From positions 62,001-126,000 of the forward strand of contig CAYOZN010000007.1 of the NCBI GenBank assembly GCA_964408455.1: a DNA stretch of 64,000 nucleotides, given 5' to 3'. The translations under genes were made by a program, and so were the position numbers. The DNA comes from CAYOZN01 sp964408455. Lineage in GTDB: Bacteria > Planctomycetota > Phycisphaerae > UBA1845 > UTPLA1. Positions 51,611 through 60,435 of the stretch are shown here, piece after piece. The notes under the pieces were generated by a model. The model had not been told where the DNA came from. It did no database searches and saw only the letters and a list, made by a program, of their open reading frames with translations. Within the stretch, counting starts at the first letter, position 1, and the number at the start of each line of letters is the position of its first letter.

Positions 51611-52848
51611 GCCATTCCCTCCAGCGGCCGCGGCCCGAGCGTGAGGATGCAGCGGCGATCGCGCGGGTTGTCGCGCAGATAACGCTGCACGTCGGCCACG
51701 GTCACGGCCTCGATCTTCGCGTTCTTCTCTTCGGTGGTGAGCGGACGGCCGAAGTGGAACAAATCGGCGCTCAACTCGCCCAGCCGTGCCCTGGTGATGT
51801 CTCCGTGCGTCTTGCTCTTCGCGATCATGCCGACTTTGACGCGGCGGACTTCATCGTCGGAGAGGTCCTCGGCGAGGCGTTCGACTTCGCGGAGCAGGGT
51901 CCGTGCGGTCTGGTCGCAGCGGGTGGGCGTGGTGGAGGCGCCCATGAAGTTGACGCCGCCGTCGCGGGGGTGCTCGTCCCAGGCGCCGACCCAATAGACG
52001 AGGCCCTGCTTTTCGCGCACCTCGGTGAAGAGGCGCGAGCTCATGCCGCCGCCGAGGACGCCGATCATGACGCGCTCGACGGGAAAGTCGGCGTGGGTCA
52101 CTCTGAGGCCGGGCCAGGCGATAAGCATGTGCTGTTGTTCGAGCTCCTTGTGGTGGTGATGAACGCCCGGCGAGAATTCGATCCGCGGCAGGGCCCGAGG
52201 CTCGGCGGCCGTGCCGAAGCCAGTGAACAATTCATTGGCCCGGCGGGCGAATTGCTGCACATCGACGGCGCCGCCGACGGTGATCTGCATGCGCGGCGCG
52301 GAAAAGTGGGAATTCCAGAAGCCGACGATGTCGTCGCGGCCGATGCGATCGAGGGTTTCTGCGGTGCCCAGTTCGTGGCGTCCCAGCCGCGGGCCGAAGA
52401 CGTGGGGCGCGATCATCCGGCCGGCCAGTTCCTGTGGATCGTCCTCCATTGCACGGAGTTCCTGGCGGGCGAGGTCGACGGCGACGTCGCAGTATTCCTG
52501 CGGAAAGACCGGCGTGCACAGCATCTCGGCGTGCAGCGCGAGTGCATCGAGGGCGAATTCGGGAAGGCAACTGCACCGGAAGACGAAGGACTCGCGGCCG
52601 ACGCCGCTGCCGGTCTGGGCGCCGAGCGTGTCGAAGGCATCGCTGAGCTGCTGGGCGGTGCGCCTGGCCGTGCCCTTGGGCAGGGTTTCATCGACGATGC
52701 GGGCGACGCCGAGGCGTTCGCCGGGCTCGTCGATCATGCCGGTCAGCACGCGAATCTGAAAGGCGGTGGTGCGCCGGCCGGGGATCTCGACGGCGGCAAA
52801 GTCGGCGCCGCAATCGAGGCGAAAGTGATGATAGTGCTCCGCGCTCAT
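51607..52848 (-). CDS. M16 family peptidase-like protein lacking HxxEH (partner subunit)
   Basis: 413 aa, same fold as its neighbour: RIVDETLPKGT occupies the position of the zinc motif but HxxEH is replaced by VDET, so it should not be catalytic. FDTLGAQTGSGVGRESFVFR, QELRAMEDDPQELAGRMIAPHVFG and the second-half FPVERVMIGVLGGGMSSRLFTEVREKQGLVYW (the substrate-binding R/Y helix) are well kept. It is upstream of the active subunit and overlaps it (ATGA), so the two are made in equal amounts. This matches known M16B heterodimers. Confidence 0.9.
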   Translation of the reverse strand: MSAEHYHHFRLDCGADFAAVEIPGRRTTAFQIRVLTGMIDEPGERLGVARIVDETLPKGTARRTAQQLSDAFDTLGAQTGSGVGRESFVFRCSCLPEFALDALALHAEMLCTPVFPQEYCDVAVDLARQELRAMEDDPQELAGRMIAPHVFGPRLGRHELGTAETLDRIGRDDIVGFWNSHFSAPRMQITVGGAVDVQQFARRANELFTGFGTAAEPRALPRIEFSPGVHHHHKELEQQHMLIAWPGLRVTHADFPVERVMIGVLGGGMSSRLFTEVREKQGLVYWVGAWDEHPRDGGVNFMGASTTPTRCDQTARTLLREVERLAEDLSDDEVRRVKVGMIAKSKTHGDITRARLGELSADLFHFGRPLTTEEKNAKIEAVTVADVQRYLRDNPRDRRCILTLGPRPLEGMA

Positions 52849-52938
52849 GCGGGTCGTTATAGTCCGTCGCGCGCGGGAAGGCCAGAGGCGTCGGCGCGGG
52901 TGGATGATTCCGGCATGCGGGCGAATTGCCGCCGGCGC

Positions 52939-53250
52939 TCAATCGTCGGCGTCTTCATCAATATTCGCCGGACCAGCCGCGTCAGCGTCGCCACGAAACA
53001 GGATCGCCACGAAGCCGACGCGCTTGACGAGCTGGCAGGGGACCTGTTCGACGAGTTCATTGATCAGCCGGTCGAGTCCTTCGCGATCGTCCGCGCTCAG
53101 GCGCACCTTGACGAGATCGCTGGTGGCGAGGGCCTGCCGGACGAGGTCGACGGCGCCGGTCGTGACGCCGTCGCGCCCGACGTGGATGTGGGCCTTCAGT
53201 TCGTGTGAGCGTGCCAGCAGTTGGCGGCGACGCGCGCTGTTCAGCGACAT
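52939..53250 (-). CDS. YhbY/CRS1 RNA-binding domain protein
   Basis: 103 aa from ATG 53250 with GGGAG upstream. NSARRRQLLARSHELKAHIH, VGRDGVTTGAVDLVRQAL and LINELVEQVPCQLVKRVGFVAILFR form a single CRM (CRS1-YhbY) domain, found on pre-50S particles in bacteria. The tail is acidic. It is a likely ribosome-assembly factor. The C-terminal tail of the neighbouring gene 53291-54067 lies 40 bp upstream on the same strand, so the two may be cotranscribed. Confidence 0.88.
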   Translation of the reverse strand: MSLNSARRRQLLARSHELKAHIHVGRDGVTTGAVDLVRQALATSDLVKVRLSADDREGLDRLINELVEQVPCQLVKRVGFVAILFRGDADAAGPANIDEDADD

Positions 53251-53290
53251 GCCTTGCGCTCCCGCGGCTGCCGGTTGAGTGTGGTTGGAA

Positions 53291-54067
53291 TCACGTGGTC
53301 CTGTCGTCATGCGCGGCCGAATCGCGCGGCGTCTTCGGCAGAACGACCGGCCCCGGCCGTGCGCGGAGAAACATCTCGTCGGAGAGGCTGGCATCCCGCC
53401 GGATATCCGAGAACGTGCATTGCCAGATGACATCGCTGACGCCCGCGTCCAGGTCGCGGTGCCACGCCCATGACCTCAACAGGTGCGTGTCCTGATCGAC
53501 CCAGAGCGTCCAGCGGTTGGCGGCATCGGGCCCGCGGCCGCGGCGGATGAGCTTGTAGCAGGGCCGGCCCTCGAGCCAGGCGGCGCCATCGAGCCGCCAG
53601 GGCTCGTAGCGATCGTCGCGAAAGCAGAAGAGCGCATCGCCCTTCTCCACCAGGCCGGCGGGCACGAACACTGCCCTGTCGGTGAGGGCATAGGCGGCCG
53701 ACTCGATCGGGGCGGGCGAATTAACCGGAGGCGAGGAGAATCGATCGGCCGCGGCGTCGTAGTTCCAGGCGCTGCCGGGGCTGACGCAGGAGACGTTCAA
53801 CCCAAGTTGCAGGCGCGAACGGCCGGGCGCCGCGTAATCCCATCGGACCGGATGCACGCGGCGATCGGACCGGCGATTGTCGACGATGAGCCCGGTGGCG
53901 CTGATGGTCTTCGCGGTGCGATAGGCCCCGGCGCAGCGGCTGAGCACGCCGTCCACGGTGATCTCGTCGGCGCGGCCCTGCGGCACAATCAGCGAACAGC
54001 CTGCCATCGGAAGAACGCAGGCGGCGAGGAGACCGCGGAGAATTCGCGAGACACGATGCGTGAGCAC
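53291..54067 (-). CDS. LolA/MucB-like periplasmic lipoprotein
   Basis: 258 aa. The signal GLLAACVLPMAGC ends in a lipid Cys at residue 24. The mature sequence (VDGVLSRCAGAYRTAKTISA, RWDYAAPGRSRLQL, LVEKGDALFCFRDDRYEPW, and RPCYKLIRRG with LWVDQDTHLLRSW) follows the beta-rich half-barrel pattern of LolA-like outer-membrane lipoprotein carriers (compare the gene at 60861). Function in lipoprotein or lipid handling is inferred from the fold. It lies upstream of the YhbY gene. Confidence 0.68.
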   Translation of the reverse strand: MLTHRVSRILRGLLAACVLPMAGCSLIVPQGRADEITVDGVLSRCAGAYRTAKTISATGLIVDNRRSDRRVHPVRWDYAAPGRSRLQLGLNVSCVSPGSAWNYDAAADRFSSPPVNSPAPIESAAYALTDRAVFVPAGLVEKGDALFCFRDDRYEPWRLDGAAWLEGRPCYKLIRRGRGPDAANRWTLWVDQDTHLLRSWAWHRDLDAGVSDVIWQCTFSDIRRDASLSDEMFLRARPGPVVLPKTPRDSAAHDDRTT

Positions 54068-54263
54068 GGCAGATAGCCCTTGATATCGATGGCGAAGTTG
54101 CCGGGACTTGACGAGTCTGTCAATCGCATTTTACGGGATGGCGTTGGCTTGGCAACGACGTCCGAAAAGTCGCAGACAGGCGCTCTCCTGGAATCTTGTT
54201 GCGGGTTGCGAAGTGCCCGTCAGAAGGAGGAAATTAATGGGGTGAGCTTTGTGCTGCCATGCG

Positions 54264-54269
54264 TATAAT
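54264..54269 (+). promoter_or_regulatory. TATAAT -10 box before the gene at 54328
   Basis: Perfect hexamer 59 bp before the ATG; no clear -35 at 17 bp. The surrounding divergent region (54068-54327) holds no gene. Confidence 0.35.
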
Positions 54270-54327
54270 CGCCTCATCCCATCGAGCGCGACGTCTGGCA
54301 GGCTCGCGACGTACCGCGAGGACGACG

Positions 54328-54876
54328 ATGATTCCCAAAAAAGACTACGGCCGGGTTCGAGGCTTTCTTCAACAGGCGCTGGAACGGCGTTTTTCCGATG
54401 TGTCCGTGGCGATCGGCGACGATCTGCACTATCCCGGGACCAACGTGGTGGTGACGAGCGAGGCGTTCAAGGGATTGCTGGCCGAGCAGCGGTTTCATCA
54501 CGTGGTGCGAGCCATCCCCAGCGAGGTGTATGACGAGTTCCTGCGTACGGGCGTGGTGTGGTTCGAACTGGCGCCCGGCGAGACGGGCAGGGATCTGATG
54601 AAGATGCCGCGGTCGAGCGACATTGCGCCGCGGCAGGAGGCGATCCGCAAAAAGCTGGATGCGATCGGCTTTGTCGATCGATTCACGGCGGCGCTGGGAC
54701 CGGAGCCGGGGCGTGCGTCGGACGTGCGGTTCGACGCGGTGCGGCAGGTGCTGGGCGATGCGAAGTACACGGAGGCGGAGGCGACGGACGCGTGCCTGTA
54801 CATGATCCTGCTGGGGGCGTATTGCGATGCGCACGTGATGAAGGAAGTGCTGCCGAAGCTCAAGGCGGCGTCGTGA
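54328..54876 (+). CDS. Protein with BolA-like N-terminal half
   Basis: 182 aa from ATG 54328 (GAGGA about 7 bp upstream). Residues 5-60, LQQALERRFSDVSVAIGD, HYPGTNVVVTSEAFKGLLAEQRFHHVV, resemble BolA: a helix, a His-containing strand, the VVVxSEAF loop and the R-x-H helix. The C-terminal half (from about 75) is helical and unique. BolA proteins bind glutaredoxins and act in iron-sulfur or transcription pathways, but the match is partial. Followed by a small zinc-ribbon membrane gene. Confidence 0.5.
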   Translation: MIPKKDYGRVRGFLQQALERRFSDVSVAIGDDLHYPGTNVVVTSEAFKGLLAEQRFHHVVRAIPSEVYDEFLRTGVVWFELAPGETGRDLMKMPRSSDIAPRQEAIRKKLDAIGFVDRFTAALGPEPGRASDVRFDAVRQVLGDAKYTEAEATDACLYMILLGAYCDAHVMKEVLPKLKAAS

Positions 54877-54948
54877 CGGTCGTTCGGAATGCGGTCAGTC
54901 GGTCAACCGTCGGCTGGATGCCAGTCATGCGGCACTGGAGGATATCAG

Positions 54949-55248
54949 ATGCGGCAGGGCCCGAAGAGGCTGGTCGGCATCTTCATCTACGTGGGCGCGG
55001 TCAGCCTGCTTTTCGTGTGGGCAGCGCGCACCGGACCCTGGCAGGTTTTCGTTGTACCGGCGCTGGTCATTTTCGGTTTTCCGCTGATGCTCTTTGTCGT
55101 GCTCTGGGCGCTGGAATGGGCAGAAATCCTGCCAGGCGGCCGCTCGCCGACGGCATGCCCGAAATGTGATTATGAATTGAAAGGAAATGTGAGCGGAATT
55201 TGTTCGGAATGCGGAACGCGCGTTCCAGGTTATCTCTCGAACACGTGA
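54949..55248 (+). CDS. Small membrane protein with C-terminal zinc ribbon
   Basis: 99 aa from ATG 54949, GGAGGA 6 bp upstream. Two hydrophobic helices (about 8-25 and 30-55) are followed by a zinc ribbon, ACPKCDYELKGNVSGICSEC, with two Cys-x2-Cys pairs. This C-terminal module is very common in planctomycete membrane proteins and supports the taxonomic reading. Role unknown; the ribbon faces the cytoplasm if both helices cross. Confidence 0.7.
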   Translation: MRQGPKRLVGIFIYVGAVSLLFVWAARTGPWQVFVVPALVIFGFPLMLFVVLWALEWAEILPGGRSPTACPKCDYELKGNVSGICSECGTRVPGYLSNT

Positions 55249-55281
55249 TTCCCCGGCCTCGTGCAACTGAGTCGCGCCGAA

Positions 55282-55581
55282 TCAGCGGCCATGCTTCCGC
55301 CATCCGCCCGGCCGCCTTTTCAAGTGGTACACGGCCATGACCACGACACGGTCTCCATCGATCTCGTAATAGACTGCGTAAGGAAACGTCCTCAGCAGTG
55401 CCCGCCTCGTTGCACCGCGTTCTTTCGGATAGGCGTTCGGATTTGCGAGAATCAACTCGAAGCATTTTCGAACGTGATGGGAGAACTCACGTCCTAGACC
55501 TTCCCGTTGTTCGTCGTACCAGAGACGAACCTGCCGAAGGTCGTCAACCGCCTCTGCAAGGAGGGAAAGGCGGTATTTCAT
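55282..55581 (-). CDS. ParE/RelE family toxin
   Basis: 99 aa. RLSLLAEAVDDLRQVRLWYDEQ and FELILANPNAYPKERGATRRALLRTFPYAVYY match the ParE/RelE fold with its central Arg and the terminal VVVMAVYHLKRRPGGW strand. Expected to poison gyrase or ribosomes. Its start overlaps the stop of the upstream antitoxin gene by 4 bp, the usual coupling of antitoxin-first modules. Confidence 0.9.
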   Translation of the reverse strand: MKYRLSLLAEAVDDLRQVRLWYDEQREGLGREFSHHVRKCFELILANPNAYPKERGATRRALLRTFPYAVYYEIDGDRVVVMAVYHLKRRPGGWRKHGR

Positions 55582-55802
55582 TTCGGGGAGAAGATCCGCT
55601 TTTCAGCCTCTTCCCATGTCAAAACGGCTTCAGGATTGGCGTGGTAGGCTTCCGTTCGCCTGTCCAGTTCTGCCAGTTGTTCGGACGACAATTCCGGAAA
55701 GGCTTCAAGATCGGCCACGCTTTCCACCAACTCGTCAATCAGCTTCACTCGGTCTTCCGGACTTAGCGATAGCGCTTGTTGTAGTATGGCTTCACGACTC
55801 AT
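55578..55802 (-). CDS. Addiction-module antitoxin (CHP02574-like)
   Basis: 74 aa from ATG 55802. AILQQALSLSPEDRVKLIDELVESV, then ELDRRTEAYHANPEAVLTWEEAEKRI, is the characteristic pattern of the TIGR02574 addiction-module component (the Asp/Glu-rich tail with the VLTWEEA motif). It should bind and neutralise the ParE-type toxin downstream, and repress the operon. An in-frame extension to 55865 has no ribosome site and overlaps the murJ end, so it is excluded. Confidence 0.85.
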   Translation of the reverse strand: MSREAILQQALSLSPEDRVKLIDELVESVADLEAFPELSSEQLAELDRRTEAYHANPEAVLTWEEAEKRIFSPK

Positions 55803-55854
55803 GAATATATTGTACGAATCGGCGTGCACGGAGGTCAACCGGCCGGGAGTTGAC

Positions 55855-57648
55855 TCAATTCGCATTATCCGCCGCCCGCACCTGTCGCGTCAGAAGCCAC
55901 TTGATTTCAGCCATTCCCAAGAGCCGACTGGCGGCCGTGAACACCGCAGCCGCGCCCAGCATCGGTCCGAACACATCCACCATCGCGCGAAGCGTTCGAC
56001 CCAGCGACGCCAGATCGAGCGAAGACGTCTGGCGATACAGCCACCACGCCACTGCGCACGCCGCCGCGGTGCACACGCCCGTTCGCAACGCCGACAGCAC
56101 GATGGCACGTGCTCCCATCATGCCGCCCAGTCGCCGCCGCAGCAGCCGGATGGAAATGCCCACGTGCATCCACGACGTGATCGCGGTGCTCAGGCCGAAG
56201 GCCTCTTCGCCAAGCGTCCACAGGAGGCCCACATTCAGTGTCGCGTTGATGGCAACCAGCCAGCAGCTCACCTTCATCGGCGTCAGCGTGTCCTTCAGGC
56301 TGTAGAACCCGCGGAGCAGAATGTGCTGGCAGCAATAGGCCGCCATGCCCAGGCCGTACCACGTCAGCACGCCAGCCGCCCGCAGCGTGTCCTCGGGGCC
56401 GAAGCGACCGTGCTCAAAGAGCAGGGCGATGATGGGCCGGCCGAGAATGACAAGGGCGAAGCCGGATGGCAGACCGACGAAGATGGCAAGCCGCAGGGAC
56501 TGGGCGATGGCCGACTTGAGCCCATCCATGTTGCCGCGGCTGGCGAACAGGCTGAAGGTGGGGAAGGCGGCGGTGGCGAGCGAGATGGCCAGCACGCCGA
56601 GGGGGAATTGATAGAGACGCTGGGCGTTGGTGATGGCCGAAAGCGCGCCGGTCTCCAGCGGATAAGCGATGGTGTAGCCGAGCAGCTGGAATGTGGGGCC
56701 CTGGTCCGGGCCGCGGGTGAGCTGGGTGCAGATCCATGCGTCGAAGAAGACATTGAACAGCAGCACACCCTGGCCGAGAAGGACGGGGATGAATGTGCGG
56801 ACAATGCGGCGCAGGTCGTCGTCGTACCATTGCCTCGCACCGGCTGATAGCCTGTGCCAGACACCGGTTGGAAGCCGGTGCCACAGACTGTCGGAAGCCT
56901 GTTGGCCGGCTTCATCGGTTGGTGACTCGTTCCCAACAGCTTCACCGGCTGGAAAACGGCGCCACAGCGCCCCGCCGAGGCGAAAGTGAACACCATGAGA
57001 CCTGAGCACCGGCAGGATGATCGCGAACTGGAGGATGCTGGACGCGACGACGGCCAGGCCGACGCCGTAGGCCTGGCGCTCGAGGGCGTCGCCGAAGAGC
57101 GGGCCGATCCAGAGGGCGCCGATGATATTCATGACGTTGAGCACGATCGGCAAAAGCGCCGGGGCGGCGAAGTGGTGCAGGCAGTTGAGAATGCTTGCGA
57201 AAAGTGCCACCAGGCAGACACCGACCATGAACGGGGCCATGACGGCGGTCAGGCCGCCCTGAAGCCGCTGCATCGCCCCGCCATCGGCGAAGTAGCCCAG
57301 GCCCAGGGCCGCGATTTCGATCAGGATCAGCAGGACAACGAGCACGACGCTCATCAGCGCCGTGACGCGGCCCAGCAGCACCCAGGCCGGGCTGCGGCCA
57401 CGCTGATCCAGTACGTCGGTAAAGACCGGGATGAACACGGCTGACAGGGCGCCTTCACCGAAAAGGCGGCGAAACAGGTTGGGGATGAGAAAGCCGAAGT
57501 TGAAGGCATCCTGCACCCAGCCCTGCCCATAAACGTGGTTCATGGTGATGTCGCGGGCCAGGCCGGAGATGCGCGACACGAAGGTGCAGATGGCAAGCAG
57601 GCGGGCGGAGCCGAGGAAGCGGGAGGAGGCGTGCGCATCCGTGTGCAT
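55855..57648 (-). CDS. murJ: Lipid II flippase MurJ with in-frame repeat insertion
   Basis: 597 aa. SRISGLARDITMNHVYG, DAFNFGFLIPNLFRRLFGEGALSAVFIPVF, and FQFPLGVLAISLATAAFPTFS are standard MurJ (MVF family) sequence, with about fourteen helices. MurJ flips lipid II for peptidoglycan synthesis. Residues 227-274 (56827-56970) are repeat-encoded: LWRRFPAG, LWHRLPTG and VWHRLSAG units separate HFRLG from YDDDLRRIVRTF, which are close together in other MurJ proteins. The position is in the loop before a helix where an insert may be tolerated. The frame is intact. Confidence 0.92.
   Translation of the reverse strand: MHTDAHASSRFLGSARLLAICTFVSRISGLARDITMNHVYGQGWVQDAFNFGFLIPNLFRRLFGEGALSAVFIPVFTDVLDQRGRSPAWVLLGRVTALMSVVLVVLLILIEIAALGLGYFADGGAMQRLQGGLTAVMAPFMVGVCLVALFASILNCLHHFAAPALLPIVLNVMNIIGALWIGPLFGDALERQAYGVGLAVVASSILQFAIILPVLRSHGVHFRLGGALWRRFPAGEAVGNESPTDEAGQQASDSLWHRLPTGVWHRLSAGARQWYDDDLRRIVRTFIPVLLGQGVLLFNVFFDAWICTQLTRGPDQGPTFQLLGYTIAYPLETGALSAITNAQRLYQFPLGVLAISLATAAFPTFSLFASRGNMDGLKSAIAQSLRLAIFVGLPSGFALVILGRPIIALLFEHGRFGPEDTLRAAGVLTWYGLGMAAYCCQHILLRGFYSLKDTLTPMKVSCWLVAINATLNVGLLWTLGEEAFGLSTAITSWMHVGISIRLLRRRLGGMMGARAIVLSALRTGVCTAAACAVAWWLYRQTSSLDLASLGRTLRAMVDVFGPMLGAAAVFTAASRLLGMAEIKWLLTRQVRAADNAN
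56827..56970 (-). repeat. In-frame CTGTGGCACCGG palindromic elements inside murJ
   Basis: 144 bp (48 codons, no stop). Read on the minus strand it has GCGCTGTGGCGCCGTTTTCC with AGCCGGTGAA, then CTGTGGCACCGGCTTCCAAC with CGGTG, then TCTGGCACAGGCTATCAGCC with GGTG. These match the intergenic copy at 22775-22800 nearly base for base. Confidence 0.88.
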
Positions 57649-57749
57649 CGGGCGGCACTATAGCGGTCGCGCCATCGCGCAACAACGAATGAGAGCGGCG
57701 ACACGATTCAGATGGAGCGCGACCGTAGAAATGGGGCCATCGGTGCCTG

Positions 57750-58592
57750 TCACGCTGGATCGTCTACTTCGCCCGCCGGGGACGATTCGGTCTGGTCGTC
57801 CGCCGGTGCCGATTGCGATGGGCCGTTGCCGGTCGGCGCAGCGCCTCCGGCCGGAATTGTCCAGCGACCATTCCCGTCCACGAGCTTTATTTCCACCAGC
57901 TTTATGTCACCTGAACCGTCGGGACCGGCGCTGGCGTCAAATGCGAGCACGGCCAGACCGTATAGTGTGCGATTGGCGAAGACAGCCTTGACCGGCATCT
58001 CTGCCGGTGTGTTCTGAGCCTGCTGCGGCGTTGGAGGCTGATTGGGATTGTATTGTGTTCTGCCCGCGGTCGGTGTCATGCCCCGCTGGTAGGCTGTCAT
58101 GCTCAAGTCGAAGCGCAGCTTTTCGAAAGCGCCCAGATCGGTGGCGATGCGTTTTTGCAACTTCTCCATTTCCTCATCCGAAAGCTGCGAGGCGGTGGCG
58201 GATGTGCATTCGTCCCGTGCCGCGTCAAAATCGCCTGCTTCGACGGCGAACAGGAAACGCTCGGCAGGCAACGTCATCTCCGCGACCATGTCTTCCAACG
58301 CGACGGCCGCGCGCTTGACCGCCCAGATCGTCGCGTAGGTGTGACCCACCAGCATCGGGATGCTGATGGCGATGGCGGCGATGGCCATTCCCATGCCGCG
58401 CTGCCGTCCGCGCGACGAGGCGATGATGATGGCGGCGATGATGCCGAGGATCAGTCCGAGGGCCGGCGCCAGAAAAGGAATAAAAAACAGCAGGGAGCAG
58501 ACCAGGGCGCCGATGGCCAGTCCGCTGCGCGGCGGCGCTGGTGGCGGCGGTGGTGCTGACGAGAAAGGCATATGCCCGGGGGCCTGGGTCAT
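57750..58592 (-). CDS. DUF4190-type membrane protein
   Basis: 280 aa. A Pro-rich start (SSAPPPPPAPPRSG) leads to AIGALVCSLLFFIPFLAPALGLILGIIAAIIIA and a second helix after RGRQRGMGMAIAAIAISI, the paired-helix pattern of DUF4190. A soluble domain of about 180 residues follows (helical to 160, then beta) and a Ser/Pro-rich tail. Location: inner membrane with a large soluble part. Function unknown. Confidence 0.65.
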   Translation of the reverse strand: MTQAPGHMPFSSAPPPPPAPPRSGLAIGALVCSLLFFIPFLAPALGLILGIIAAIIIASSRGRQRGMGMAIAAIAISIPMLVGHTYATIWAVKRAAVALEDMVAEMTLPAERFLFAVEAGDFDAARDECTSATASQLSDEEMEKLQKRIATDLGAFEKLRFDLSMTAYQRGMTPTAGRTQYNPNQPPTPQQAQNTPAEMPVKAVFANRTLYGLAVLAFDASAGPDGSGDIKLVEIKLVDGNGRWTIPAGGAAPTGNGPSQSAPADDQTESSPAGEVDDPA

Positions 58593-58673
58593 GAGTGTCT
58601 CCGATCGTTCGGCTGGATGATTGACATCGCAAGCCGGGGCGACGGCCCCGAACTTCGGGACGAACCTGCGTGT

Positions 58674-59879
58674 CTATTGTGTGCGTCGCCCCGCGGATCG
58701 GCCAGTAGAAGCATTGCATGTTTTTTCAAGTGCGGCGATGACGCGGCGCATCGCGGTGGATACGCCCAGCGATTGAAGCTCCGCCAGCGTGACCCATCGT
58801 GCCCGGCTGTCGGAAGTCGCGGATCCGGCTTCTGCGTCGCTGCGCTGCACTGCGGCCGTCGCATCCAGTTTTGCGCAGTAGCCGGCGAAAGTCACCAGCC
58901 GGTGGGTGAGCTGTTGCGTCACCTTGCCGAAGGGCGTCATCGTGCCGGGCGGCCGCCCCAGCAGCGAGGCGGCGAGTGCAATGGCGGCACGGATTGGCGG
59001 CGTGCCGTTGGCGACGGCGGTGGGCAGTTCCCACAGACCGCCCCAGAGACCGCCTTCGGGCCTGCGCAGTGCGAGCCAGCGATTGCCGCGGGCCAGCGCG
59101 GCGACGACATGGGTCTCGGGCCGTATTTCGGCCCGGCGCGCAGCCGCGGGCAGCTCGGCGACGCGCGCGGTGCCAAATGCGCGGCATTCGCCGGCGAGCG
59201 GGCAGGCTTCGCAGCGCGGCGTATCGCGCGGCAGGCACACCGTCGCGCCAAGTTCCATCAGGGCTTCATTGAAGGCGCCGCAGCGCTTGATTGGCGTGAG
59301 CGCTTCGGCGACACGCCAAGCGCGCTCGCGGCCGGGGCCGGCGCGCACGTCGTCTTCGATCGCAAAGAGCCGAGCCAGCACGCGGGCGACGTTTCCATCG
59401 ACGATCGCGGCGCGCCGGCCGAAGGCGATGCTGGCGATCGCGCCGGCGGTGTAGTCGCCGACGCCGGGCAGGCAGCGCAGGCCATCGACGGTGTCGGGAA
59501 ACCGACCGCCGTATTTCTCCGCCACTGCCTTCGCGGCGCGGTGCAGATGGCGTGCGCGGGCGTAGTAACCCAGGCCGGCCCAGAGGCGCAGCACTTCGTC
59601 TACCGGCGCCTCCGCCAGCGTCATGACGGTGGGAAATCGCTTCAGGAATTTTTCGTAATAAGGTACGACCGTCGAGACCTGCGTCTGCTGGAGCATCATT
59701 TCGCTCAGCCAGATGCGATACGGGTCGCGCGTGTGCCGCCACGGCAGGTCGCGCCGGTTGCGATCGAACCAGGCCAGGAGGCGGCGTCGAATGCGCGCGC
59801 GAACAGGGGCCGCGGGAAGATCGCGCGCAGGGACCGCTCCATTATGTGTACGGACGTCAGCGTTCACGGCAGCAGCCAT
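58674..59879 (-). CDS. mutY: A/G-specific adenine glycosylase MutY
   Basis: 401 aa from ATG 59879. The HhH-GPD core shows IWLSEMMLQQTQVSTVVPYY, LWAGLGYYARARHLH and LPGVGDYTAGAIASIAF with the catalytic Asp in VDGNVARV. The iron-sulfur site is C-x7-C-x2-C-x5-C (CLPRDTPRCEACPLAGEC), one residue longer in the first spacing than the usual C-x6-C. A NUDIX-like C-domain (LARGNRWLALRRPEGGLWGG) recognises 8-oxoG. It removes A paired with 8-oxoG. In-frame upstream codons to 60017 lack homology. Confidence 0.93.
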   Translation of the reverse strand: MAAAVNADVRTHNGAVPARDLPAAPVRARIRRRLLAWFDRNRRDLPWRHTRDPYRIWLSEMMLQQTQVSTVVPYYEKFLKRFPTVMTLAEAPVDEVLRLWAGLGYYARARHLHRAAKAVAEKYGGRFPDTVDGLRCLPGVGDYTAGAIASIAFGRRAAIVDGNVARVLARLFAIEDDVRAGPGRERAWRVAEALTPIKRCGAFNEALMELGATVCLPRDTPRCEACPLAGECRAFGTARVAELPAAARRAEIRPETHVVAALARGNRWLALRRPEGGLWGGLWELPTAVANGTPPIRAAIALAASLLGRPPGTMTPFGKVTQQLTHRLVTFAGYCAKLDATAAVQRSDAEAGSATSDSRARWVTLAELQSLGVSTAMRRVIAALEKTCNASTGRSAGRRTQ

Positions 59880-60112
59880 TGTACGCCGCGGCAGTGAACG
59901 AGCGATCTCGCGGGAGGGCGAGGCTGACGGCGGCGTGTGGGCTTGCGGCGGCTGGCCGGAGGCGTGTCGCAAGGCGATGCTTCTGTTCATTGCCTGCCAC
60001 AGGCGCGCCGCGTACAATGCCCGCCCGCATAAGCGAGCTGTGTCGATCGCGATTTGGCCAGTTTACAAGACGAGCTGCCCGATCCTTGCAGGGCGGCCAT
60101 CGGAGATGACAC

Positions 60113-60361
60113 ATGAAGACCGTCCGACTCTATCGCTGGCGAAAGAAGATTCTGCTGCCGCTGGCGGCGCTGCCCATGTTTCAGATGACCGGAACGTGCG
60201 TTTTGCAGGAGCTGTCCGGCCAACTGGCGTCGAGCCTGGCCTTTGCCACGTTCAGTGCCTTTGTCGGGGCATTCCAGCAGACGCTGCTTCAGGCGTTCCC
60301 CTCGTCGGACATCCTTCAAATTCTGCTGGGGGCGAACCGCACCCCGTTCTTTCCGAGCTGA
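60113..60361 (+). CDS. Small hydrophobic protein, paralogue 1
   Basis: 82 aa. It begins with a basic stretch and a hydrophobic segment (LPLAALPMFQMTGTCVLQEL), resembling a lipoprotein-like or signal sequence with a Cys near residue 29, then a hydrophobic helical tail. Its sequence parallels that of the next gene (xxLxAALPxxQxxGxC...), so the two are tandem duplicates. No known family. Confidence 0.5.
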   Translation: MKTVRLYRWRKKILLPLAALPMFQMTGTCVLQELSGQLASSLAFATFSAFVGAFQQTLLQAFPSSDILQILLGANRTPFFPS

Positions 60362-60435
60362 TCGAACCTCGCGCGGATTCGCGCGAGCCCGCGCATGCCG
60401 CGGGCATGGCCTCATATCAACAAGAGCTGAAGAAA

